Origin: Telopea speciosissima
Lineage: Eukaryota; Streptophyta; Magnoliopsida; Proteales; Proteaceae
Assembly (NCBI RefSeq): GCF_018873765.1
Contig: NC_057925.1
Location: 5,591,568 to 5,655,567 of the forward strand
Direction: 5' to 3'
DNA length: 64,000 bases
Position numbers and translations under genes: made by a program. Position 1 is the first letter of the stretch. The number at the start of each line of letters is the position of its first letter. The notes beneath the pieces were generated by a model. The model had not been told where the DNA came from, made no database searches, and worked only from the letters and a program-made list of their open reading frames with translations. Positions 23,601 through 35,600 of this stretch are shown one piece after another.

Positions 23601-26600
23601 CAAGCGTTAATGCGGTAAGGATATGTAATAGGCAATCTATCCCATTACAATACTTTCCGCTACCTTCTTTCTTTCAGGTTGAGAGTGGCCACTGGCCATC
23701 TAATAATTGATTGGGCCCTGTACATAACTGTCATCTTTTCCTCCTTGCAATAAATTCCTTAGTTTTTTTTTTTTTTTTTTTTTTGGATGAGAATAAAAAG
23801 ATATATTACCTAAAGAAAAGAGTACATCTAGATAGCCTTGGGTTCACCACTGGTTTGAATCCAAACTCAAGATCTTGGAAGAGATTCATAGCCTTGACAG
23901 GATTGAGGCAAGTAGAGTGCATGGATAAAGATGACAGTTAAAGTCAAACAATCTTTAAGTTTGCAATTGATGAGGAAGGGGAAGTATCAATTGGGGACAA
24001 AAATCTAACTGAAGTGAGTCAAATATGGTGATGGGACCATGAGGTTTTCTCCATCTGGTTGCTAAGGGAGGAGGGGAATTTCATCTCCAAGGCACGCATT
24101 TGAGGTAAGTGGTTAATGTTCCTGGGGAAGTGAAAAAAGAACTTGTCAATTGGACATTAAGTGTTAGCCTACTTTGACAGAGGATTAAATTTCATTGATG
24201 TATAGTTTGTCTCATACAGATCAGGATGGCTATTTTGTCCTTTGAGAATATGAGGCTTTACACCCCTAATTTTCTTTGTCAGCCCTTTTTTCCCCCCACA
24301 AGAATGCATAGTTTGAGAACTCGCCGAGTTTCTCGGTTTTTGGAAAAGCCGAGACAATACTGCCTGCGAGTCTCAAAAGTGCAATATCTCGGCGAGATCT
24401 TGGTGAGATCTCGGATCTCGGTTTCGACCCATTTTTTTAACCCACCTACCACTTAAATACCTCACCTAACTCGACAGAACTCGATATATCTCGGCGAGAT
24501 CTTGGATCTCGGGTTGACCCAAAGTTGAGGCTTCGAGTTGGAAAAAAAAATGCACCAACTCGGCGAGATCTCGACTCGTCTCTGTTTTTCCAAGAGCCGA
24601 GTTGGTACCGAGACCCGAGTTTTAGTACCTTGCAAGAATATTTTCACTTCTTGAAACACAAACTTTATAAATGTTTCTTGGGTGACTTCAGAGAGGCATT
24701 ATTAGCTATGACTATGAGAACATCCTTATCCCTAGAGAGGCTGCTGCTTCGAACTTAAATATTTGTATCCAATTAGTTTCATTAGAACCGTCACAAGATT
24801 ATCTCAGAAGTCTTTTTCTTGCCATGAGGATGCAGTCCTTAATGTTGGTTTCCTGGCCCTTATGAGCTGAGAGGTAGACAAAATCATCATGCAATTCTCA
24901 TTGATAGTGTAGAGGGTAGGACTTAGGGCTTACCAGGGTTTTATAAAATTGGCTTGTAAAAAATCCCACGATCAGATTAATTTGGCAATTTCTTATCTTT
25001 AAGCCGTCTTTTAGAAGTTCTGGACAATGGTGGAGGGAATGGATCAAGGATGTGTTTGTTCAGCTTATTGTGTCAAGGTTCACTTTTCCATGTATTTAGT
25101 GTTTTGAGGCTCTTTCAATAACATCCTGAAGAAGACTGACTTTGAATAGAGTTGAATGGTAAAACAGTATTCTCATTGTTGACCTCATTTAGTTGAGATA
25201 AGGCTTAGCAGAGTCAAGTTGAATTTATTTTGTTGATCATTTCGAGTGTTATTGTGAGAAGAACTAGATGAGTATCTCTGACTTCCAATACGTGGTTGAC
25301 ACCATTTTGTTCTTGGATGAACATGAGGGGTGCAAGGAATAACCAATTACAGTTGGGTTACATCAAGGTTAATCCCTAAGCCCTTATTTGTTTGCGCTTA
25401 TCATGGATGAATTAACCAAGAACATCCAAGACGAGGTATTGTGGTGTATGCTCTTTGCCGATGATATTGTTTTGGTGGATGAGACAAAAGCAGGGATAAA
25501 TGCTGAGTTAGAGTTGTGGAAATCAATCTTGGAAACAAAAGCTTTAAGATTAGTAGATCAAAGACGGAGTATATGATGTGTAACTTTAGTCACACTATGA
25601 GGGATGATGATGACATAGTGAAAATTGAGGAGAGAGAGATACTACCAAGTGACTATTTCAGATATCTGGGGCCTATCATACACAAAGAAGGTGACATAGA
25701 TGATGATGTTTCACAAAGAATTAAAGTGGGATGGATGAAGTGGAGAGGTGCGACTGACACATTCCTTTAAAGCTTAAAGGAAAGTTTTACAGGACTGTTG
25801 TCCGACCTGCTATGATGTATGAGGAAGAATGTTGGGCAGTTAAGAAGTGCCATATAGTGAAGTTATGTGTTGTGTAGAGATGAGGATGTTAAGATGGATG
25901 TGCGGCAAAACTAGGAAGGATAAAGTGAGGAACGAACGTATTAGAGCTGATGTGGGAGTTGCCCCGATCAGCAACAAGCTCCGAGAATGTCGTCTGAGGT
26001 GGTTTGGCCATGTGCAACGGAGGCCTGGGGATGCCCCAGTAAGGAGGAGTGATCTGATTCCGATTGAGCTAAAAGAGCTAGAGGTAGGCCTAATATGACT
26101 ATAGGTGAGGTTGTGAAGAATGACATGCATAGTCTGGTCTTGTGCCAAGTTTGACCTCAGATAGAGCCTATTTTGGAGGGCAAGGATCCGCGTTGTCGAC
26201 ACCATGTAGCTGAGATTTACCTGGGCTATTCTCTTTCCTCTTACTTTCTTTTTACATTTATCACTTTTCTTATCTCATTTCTTCATTTTTATTCTTCATC
26301 CCTCTTACTTCCTTTCCCTACTTTGTTTTGAAAGGATCCATGTAGCCGACCCCATTTGGTTGGGATAGGGCTGAGTTGTTGTTGTATGAACATGAGGGGT
26401 GCAAGACAAATATAAAATGTATCTTCAATTGCTTTAAAGTAGTTTCAAGCGTTAAGGATGGTTGGTAAAAGTATGTAAAGGATCAATGTGTGAACCTTTG
26501 ATGACATTTGTAGTATCTTTATGTTTGAGACATTGGTGTCAATGTCTAATTGATTTATTGAATTGGCCTACCCAGTTGGTGCTATAACTTTGAAGATCAG

Positions 26601-29600
26601 TGGTTTGGTACCTGAACACTTCAAAATGAAGCCATGTTAAGGTTGTCAAAACCTAAATCGAACTGGTAAAACCGTCCCGTCCCGCTTGAACCCGATCCAA
26701 ACCGAAATGAGGACTTATTGGTTCGGCTTCGGTTTTCGAGTTAGAACATATTTCAGTTTCGGCTCGGTTCGGGCTAAACTGACGGGCCACCGAGGCCTGC
26801 CCGATAGGACCGAACCTGAACCGAATACTAAAGCCAACCCCCAAACCTTAAAACTCTACCTTACCCTTCCCAAAACCAGCCTATACCCGGGTTTTAAACC
26901 GAACCGAACCGAATTGAAACCGATAGCACAAATGAACCAAATCCGAGTCCAACCCGAACCGAAACCAAAAAGTCCTTATTGGTTCGGTTTCGGTTTCCCT
27001 AAAACCCACACCGAAAATGAAAAAACTGAACCAAACTGCCCGATTGACACCCTTAAGCCACGTGGAGTGTTAATTTATAATATTAAAAATAATTAAAAAA
27101 CCCCTCCTATTCTAAACATAATATGTAAAGGAAACACAAATAGTACAATTACATGCACATAAATAATTTATCTCCTTTGTAACACTTTCAGAATTTACCC
27201 CAAGGGGGTAGCTCAGTTGGCATGACCTTGCTTCAAAATTAAGAGGTCATGAGTTCAATTCTCCTTGGGGCCTACCTAAAAAAAAGAGCGTACCTAGTGC
27301 ACAAGGCTCCCGTCACTGCGGGGTCTGGGGAGGGTCATATTGTACGCAGCCTACCCCCCGCTTTGGGGAGAGGCTGTTTCCCGACTCAAACCCGCGACCA
27401 CTAGGTTGCAATGGAGCAGCCTTACCGTTGCGCCGAGACCCACCCTCACTCCGTGGGGCCTACCTATCGGTGGAAGAAAACACTTACAGAATTTTGTATG
27501 TGAGACCAACCCTGAAGTAAATATAATATGTGAAGACAACACGGATTAGTTGGTGAACATGAGTATGTTTAAATAACTCGGTTCATGATATTAACAGAAT
27601 TATTTATATCAGTACATGGTTCAGAAAAAAATTTAATCTATCTAAAAATAAAATTATGTATACTGCCAGAGTCCCCAATCCTATTTTAGGGATTTTCCAA
27701 GTCTAACTTTTATGTTGTTACATTTTTACACCTGCTCCCATAGCCATGTGAGGTAGTAGTTTGGTTGCTAACTGATGTCCCTATGTTATGGCATTACTAT
27801 TAATTAGAATCATTATGCCATTCCCTAAATTATCTAATATGTAATAGTGAATTGAGGGCTTAGAATGTCCTGTCCATTGGGACAGAAGCCACAGTGTTTC
27901 AGAATCAAACAACTTTGATAGAGCCAAGTCGGGGCCAACCGTGTCTTTAGCGCATACTTTGTAAGTGCCTTTTTGATACTTCATGTTAGATATATGGGCC
28001 AGAATACCGTGGGGGTATTCTGGACTTTTTCCCTTTATTATTTTGTTAGTTTCTTGCGTGTGGTTTAGTCCCACATTGCTCATGTAATTGCGTTCATTCT
28101 TTCATTATAGTTATAAATACATATGTGCTTGGGATGAATTGATCATCCAAGCATCGAGTTCTAATTCTGATCCCCTTAACACTTCAGAACATGTGTCGCT
28201 ATTAAGAAAAATGACAAAGGAAAATACTAGACAATTACCTGGAAAATTTTAAGTTGCTTCTTACACACTTAGGTTTGATGCCTTTAATCCTTTCATTACC
28301 TAAAGTGGTCTTTAAGCTGGTCTAAAAAAATAAAGATGCTAACCATTATGATAAGATACCTTAGGTGCACTGGACAACTTCTAAGCTGAAGTATTAACAA
28401 TATTTAGATGAATAATTTACAGTTGTATTTGAATCTGAATTTTTGACCATGATATGCAAACACATCAAAATGTTTCAACTTGTTTTAAAGTTCCGAAATA
28501 TGTTTGTCAAGTGCTAAAACTGAATTCAGACCTTGATATGTGCAAACCGCAAAATTGCCATTTGTTGTGAAGGAAACATGTGGTCGTAGAGTGTTACAAT
28601 TGCCAATTGGAAGCACGAGATCCTAAAATATCCATCCTTTTGTAGAAACTCTGACCATCAAATGAAATGTGAATAACCTGTCCTCCTCTCATATGTAATC
28701 TCTGCCTCCAGCGAAACTTAATTTTGGGATGATCCCACGGGGGGAGGGGGAGAGAGGATGTTCTATGAGCTTCTCATTAGAAAGTCAATTAATGTTGGAA
28801 GAGAAGAATTTGATACTTTGACCTTTTGAGCATCCAATCAATTAGGGAGGGCGAACTTTGTCTTAGTTATGATGCAGAAAATAATTATTTACCTTAGCAT
28901 CTACTTACTGTTTGTTCTCTGATAGATTCCTTGTTGAATGTATTAAAAAGTTTAGAACTATCAATGCAGTACATAGAGATTCTCGTGGAGTAACATGGGT
29001 AGATGACAGCAAAGCTACAAATGTCGAAGCGACTTATGCTGGACTGATGGGTCTGAGAGAGCAGAAGTCTGTGGTTCTACTTGGTGGTCTAGCAAAGGTA
29101 ATATTACTTCCTGTAATTTGTCATCATTTTCATCATTGTGGTTATCTTTTTTACTTTATGATTACAAAAAAAAAAGCAGATAACTTAACACTTGTTGGAG
29201 AATATGTCTGATTTATGTTATTATATATGCTGGTTGGTAGAAATATAGTGATGCAATTGTACTTCCATGGCTGGACTGACCTGAGCCAGTCTAGACACCG
29301 AGACCATAAAAAACTGGATCCAAACCTGAATTTTGGTCCAATGGGGGTATTTAAGGATTTATTTGCTGGGGTTATATTTGTACCTTGATAATTATTATTA
29401 TTTTAATTTTGATATCTGTTGATATTAGAAGTTAGAGTCCCAAGTTGACTTTAAGTGCTGTCTTATGATACAGTTAGGAGTCTTTCCTTTTTTCCCCCCT
29501 CTTTATATATGTAAGCGCCCCCATCGAGATAGAATTAAGTTGAGTAATTGAATGAAATATTGAGTTGAGTTTTCCTCTCACAGTTGTGGAGCTGCAGGTC

Positions 29601-32600
29601 TGTTATCAGATCTGGTCAACATCTCCTATTCTTTCTCTTCTGTTCTTCTTCTTCCTCTTCTTTTCTTCTTGATTTTTCTCTAATGTTCTGCTTATTCTAA
29701 TTTCTCATTCTTCATATACTTCCCTCATTATCATCTTAAATTCTCCGTTTTTGCTGGCTATACTCATAGAACTAAAACTCGCGAGATCTCGACCGAGATC
29801 TTGGTTTTCCAAGGGGTTGAGATGAGACTTAATACGAGTTCTAAAAGTGCAATATCTCGGTCGAGATCTCGGGTAACTCGAGATCTTGGGTCGACCCAGA
29901 TCTCGATCCATCTTATCCTTTAAAAGTATCGTGACTCGACAGAACTCGAGATATCTCGATCGAGTTCTGTCCAGAACCTCTTTTCTTCCCCTGTGAAGGC
30001 TGTGAGCTCATTTTACCTCCGGATTTCAACGTACAACCTGCCGGAGAGTTGATTCAGCTACACAATTGAAGGATTCAGCTACAAAATTGAAGGATTCATC
30101 TCAAATTTGAAGCAGTTTTCAAAGGTGTTAGTAAATCAGATCTTGTAATCAGATCAGAGAACAAAGAAAAAGAAGAAAAAGGGAGAGAAGAGAAGAGGAG
30201 AGAAGAGCCACGCAAGTCCAAAGAGAGGAGAGGACCTGCGGACAAAATAGAATAGACTGCCGCAGGTCTTCTCCCTATATAATTATATTAGAATCAATAA
30301 AATATTAAAATAACAAAAGGACAATTATGCCCTTACATAAACGACTTAACAGAGAACAGAAATAAACATAAAACCAAGGATTGTTTTGCCCCTATAGCAA
30401 CATATTTCAACACTCCCCCTCAAGTTGGAGCATATATATCATCGATGCTTAGCTTGTTACAACATGACCGAAAACCAGGAGCAAGCAAAGACTTGGTGAA
30501 CACATCAGCAATCTAATCAGACGAAGAGACAAAAGGAGTCTCAACAAGCTTCTTCAAGATGGCGCTGCGAACAAAGTGACAATCCACCTCTATATGCTTA
30601 GTCCTCTCATGAAAGACGGGATTACTAGCAATATAGATGGCTGCCTGGTTGACATAAAACATCTTCATAGGGGTTGGAACGGGAAACCCCATCTCAAGAA
30701 GGAGAGATCTAATCCACATCAACTCTGTAGTAGTATGAGCCATGGCCCTATACTCCGCTTCAGCACTAGACCTGGCAACAGTGGTTTGTTTCTTGCTTCG
30801 CCACGTAACCAGGTTTCCTCCAACAAAGGTACAATACCCCGTAGTAGACCAACGGTCACTAGCCGAACCTGCCCAATCTGCATCAGAATAGGCAACAAGC
30901 TCCATATGTCTATTTGGATGATAAATCAGTCCCTTCCCAGGGGCTCCCTTCAAGTATCGAAGAACTAGAACTGTTGCATCCTAGTGAGACTTACACGGGG
31001 ATTGCATAAATTGACTGAGAACCCCAACAACATAGGATATGTCTGGCCTAGTGACTGTCAAATATAGCAACTTTCCAATCAAACTTCTGTAGGCATGTAC
31101 ATCGTTAAGACCCTCACCATCATCAGAACCAAACTTGTGATTAGGATCCATAGGAGTGTCTACTGGCTTTGCAGCAAGCATACCAGTTTCGGTCAGGAGA
31201 TCTAAAATAAATTTCCTTTGGGACAAGCTAATTCCCTTTTTACTTCGGATAACCTCAATCCCAAGGAGGTAGTGAAGCTGGCCCAAGTCTTTAGTTTGAA
31301 AATGCTGCTGTAAGTAACTTTTCACCTCCTTGATCCCACTTTCATCATTTCTTGACATAATGATATCATCAACATAAACCACCAGAACCACCAACTTCTC
31401 TCCTTGGCGGCGAACAAACCCAGAATGGTCTGAGAAGCACTGAGTAAAACCAAAATCAATCACAACAGAGCTAAACTTCTCGAACCATGCTGGGGGGACT
31501 ATTTCAGCCTATAAATAGCCTTGTGTTGCCTGCACACACGTCTACTAATCTCCCCCTGAGCAACATAACCTGGAGGTTGGTCCATATAGACCTCTTCAAG
31601 CAGATCACCATAAAGGAAAGCATTTTTTATGTCCAATTGGTATAAAGGCCAATAAAAATTCACAGCAAGACTGCAAGAGAAATAGTAATACAAACAGAGT
31701 TCAGTCTAGCCACAAGAGAGAAGGTCTCAAAATAATCAACACCATAGGTCTGGGTGTACCCCTTAGCAACCAGACGGGCTTTAAGCCGCTCAACAGACCC
31801 ATCAAAATGATACTTAATAGTGTACACCCATCGACACTTGACTAGATCTTTACCAGGAGGTAAATCCACCAACTCCCATGTATGCCGAGTCAGTAAGGCA
31901 TCCATTTCTACATCCATGGCATTCTTCCAAGCAAGGATAGTAAGAGCCTCAGTGTGAGTGCGAGGCACAGTATAAGAAGACAAGGAAGTAGAAAGACTAT
32001 AAGGACAAGATGGAAGATGGGACAAGGAGACAAATTTCTCAATGGGATAGGCAACTAAAGACTTTTGAGTACAAAAACGTTTACCTTTCCAAGTGGCAAT
32101 TGGTAAGTCATCAGGACTTGGAGCAGCTGGGAGGACAGGAAGAGTAGGTAAGGTCGGATCTTCACCAGAGGAAGGTACAGGAAGCGATGCGGAAGGGCCA
32201 GTCTGATCTGAATAAAGCTTCCCAATGTGCCTCTTGCGCCGGTACACCTGTAGTGGAGGAGAAGACAAAGGAACAATGGTGGGAATGGGAGGAGGGTCAG
32301 ACATAGCTAATGGGTCACTAGACACGGTAGGCTGATCCAAAAAATAGGATGTACCTTCAAAGAAGGTGACATCAGCACTGACAAACTGTCTTCTAGTAAG
32401 AGGGTCATAACACTTATATCCCTTCTGGGTCCTAGAGTAACCCAAGAAGATACACTTGGTTGACCGAGGGTCCAATTTATCACCATGGAGATGGTGATTA
32501 TGAACAAAACAGACACACCTAAACACACGAGGTGGCAAGGTAAAACTCGAAACATCTGGAAACAAAACAGAGAAGGGAGACTTGTCACCAAGAACAGATA

Positions 32601-35600
32601 ATGACATTCGGTTAATACAAAAACAAGCAGTAAGAACTGCATCACGCCAAAAATGTTTGGGCACCTGCATATGCAACATGAGGGCCCGGGCAACTTCAAG
32701 TGTGTGCCTATTTTCCGCTCGGCTACCCCACTTTGTTGAGGAGTATAGGAGAAACTAGTTTGATGAATTATTCCATTAGTAACAAAAAAAAGGATACCTT
32801 AGATTGAACAAATTCCAAAGCATTATTAGACTGAAATTTTTTTATAGAAGCATTAAACTGAGGAAAAACTATCTGTAACCTAGATAAAGATAAATGGCCT
32901 AGCCCACAATACCATCGAAAAGGGGACTATCCATCAATAGTAGTAGTTGGAGCTAAAGCAGAAGGGGTAGCACCACTCAGATAATATAGCCCATCTTTTT
33001 CACACCCTCCATCAATCGTCTTCCTCGTGTGAAGATCCTGAAAAACACAGTAAGAAGGGAAAAAGGTCACAGGACAATGCAAATTCTTTGTAAGTTGACT
33101 CACAGAAAGAAGGCTTAAAGGAAATTGGGGAACATGTAAAACGGAAGAAAGGGAAATATTAGTGTTGGAATATGTACATCAGAATACCATGGGGGTATTC
33201 TGGTCTTTTGGGTGTTTTATTTATTCTTTATTTATGTATTTATGAGCAAGGGTAGAAATGTAATTAGGGTTGTGACTGTTCATGTGAACAGTGTTTCCCC
33301 TTGTAATCTCTTTTATTATTATAAATAGAGAGCTTGACTGATCTCATTGATCATTCAAGACATTCTCCCATTCTCGGTTCTGCTAACATGGCATCAGAGC
33401 CAATTCTCTGATCTAGGTTAGAAAAAAACCTTCTTTTCTTCCATCACCTTCTCCCACCTTTCTCTCTCTCTCTCTCTCTCTCTCGGCTTCTCCTTCTTCT
33501 GTTTTTTCTTCTTCTCATCCTTGTAAGGGGGCAGCACTAATGAGGAAAAACCTAATCCAATGATTTAGTTGCTGCCCTCCTCCCAATCTGTTTTTTTTTT
33601 TTTCATAACCTAAATTCTAATCGATACTGTTGGAACCATACCTGCGACATTGGAGCTTTCCAGAATTTTGAAGATCAGATTCCTCACATGAAGGCTGATC
33701 CTCCATTGTTGGAGCTCCCTCTGCTTTCTTTTCCAGCACCTATCTACCTCTTTTATCTACTACACTCTCTTTTCTTTTCCAGCTTGATTCACCCAATCGA
33801 TCTCACCTTTTTAGGGTTTTTCAAAACCCTGACTCCAATCGATTTTAGGATTCCTCCTTCCAGTTGATGCTGATTTTTTCTGGGTTGTTTTCCTCCAATA
33901 CAAGGACCACTTGACCTCAATATTGCACCTTTTCAAGTTTTTTTTAAGACCCCTACCCCAACCGATCTCTACTTTTCAGGGTTTTCCAAAACCCTGACAC
34001 AAATCGATTTTTTGGGATAGGGATGAGCTGCTATAGTGCTTTGGAGGTGGTTCTAACATTAAAAGAGACACTCTAATTCATCAATTCATGGCTTGAAGAA
34101 GGTCTATTTACTGCGATAGCTGCTGCCCTACTTTTCTGCAAATTTTTTGGTGTCTCTCCCTCTTGAAGACCAAGTCTCATTCTAATTGGAGATTGGTTGT
34201 TCGCATTGGAGGTCCCATTCAAGCAGTACTAATCAGCATCTATTGCAAGTCTACATCAGCAATTGAAGCCCCCTTTCCCTATATCGATCTCAATTTCAGG
34301 GTTTTCCAAAACCCTCCTTAGGGTTAGGGCTGTCCTATCAAGCTGATTTTTTGAGGGGAGTCTTATACATACCGGAGGAGTGTTCGACCCAAATTTCAGC
34401 ATTATCCTTGGAGTATTTTTTGAACAAATTCAGGTTTCTTTCTTAGGATCGATTTCTCCAACTATCAACCTATTTTTATTTGGTTCTTCTGTGACTGGCT
34501 GCATCATTTCCTATTGGATCTGCTGAGTTATTGTCTTCTACTTGCTGGTTCTATTGAGCTTTACTACATCCCTTACTGGTTCTGTTGATTGGCTTCTGTA
34601 AGCATGACTGGTTAACTTGTTACTACTGCCTTTATGAGGACTACTGCTGCCCTGGTTTTGAGACTGAGTATCCTACTATTGGAGATCGAAGTTCTTTTAC
34701 ATTGTTGAAGAGTTGAATCTACTACCTTGGAGATCAGTTTATTTGGGATAACAACAGTGTGTTCATGGTTATTGGTTGCGACTATGAATCTATTCAGTTG
34801 TGTGAAGCTTTTCTACTGGTTCATATCCAGCTTACTTTGAGAACTTGATCCAAGCATTGTTCTCTAATTCAGATCTGGTCCAAGTTTTTCTAGAAGCTTA
34901 TTACATCAATTCTGCCCAGATATCTTCATCAGTTCTATTAAGCATATGGGAGTTTATAGATTGGAGTTTTGCACACTGGTTCTTCCTTGTTTGAAGATTG
35001 CTCAAGCCTTGAAGATTGGAGCCTTTCCTTGCTTCAAATCAGACCTGTTTTCTTATTAGATCTGCAAATTGGAGTAGGGTGTTTCTCCCATGCAGGAGTT
35101 TCCATCCAAGAAGTTTGTTTGATCGATTGAAGAAGGTCGAAAATTGCTATGTTGCATTGTTTTTTCTCCATGATTCTTTATCCCACTGCCTTTTTCACTT
35201 ACCCATCTCCCATATCGTACCTTTGGCATTTACCCATAACCACTTTGAAAGTTTATGGTATACTCTAATTTTCCATTCGTTCTTTTTTTAATTACCCATA
35301 GCACCTTTGGAAAAATTCTAGAACATCATACTTTTGCCCTATTTCTTACATCATCTTCGTTATTTGTCCACGTGTACTACTACACGTAAGGGGGGGGGGA
35401 TTATGTAAAATACACCTGTAGACATTGCAGAACGCAGAACTTGTAGGAACATTGGTGCAAAACATAGAAGATTAGTGTTTCTCCACCATTGCCATTGGGT
35501 ATTCTTTGTTGTTGGGTTGAGTTTGCCGTAAGGGGGAGATTGAAGTATTGAGAGTATTGAAGATATTTGGTTGTTGCCTGCCTATTTGAGGATTATAGTG

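Noticed and set aside
26686..27096. 136-codon frame in MURD intron 9
   Set aside because: It arises from the CCGAACCGAA-type internal repeats of a MITE; the peptide is low-complexity.
27205..27278. Functional tRNA gene
   Set aside because: A and B boxes are present but the acceptor and anticodon stems do not pair as a cloverleaf and the body is split by another SINE; it is a SINE.
28926..28969. Upstream extension of MURD exon 10 (frame reading [14 protein letters not shown])
   Set aside because: It is open but its phase does not join exon 9, and it has no counterpart in the Mur C-terminal domain. The acceptor at 28969 joins in phase and gives [19 protein letters not shown], which fits the family.
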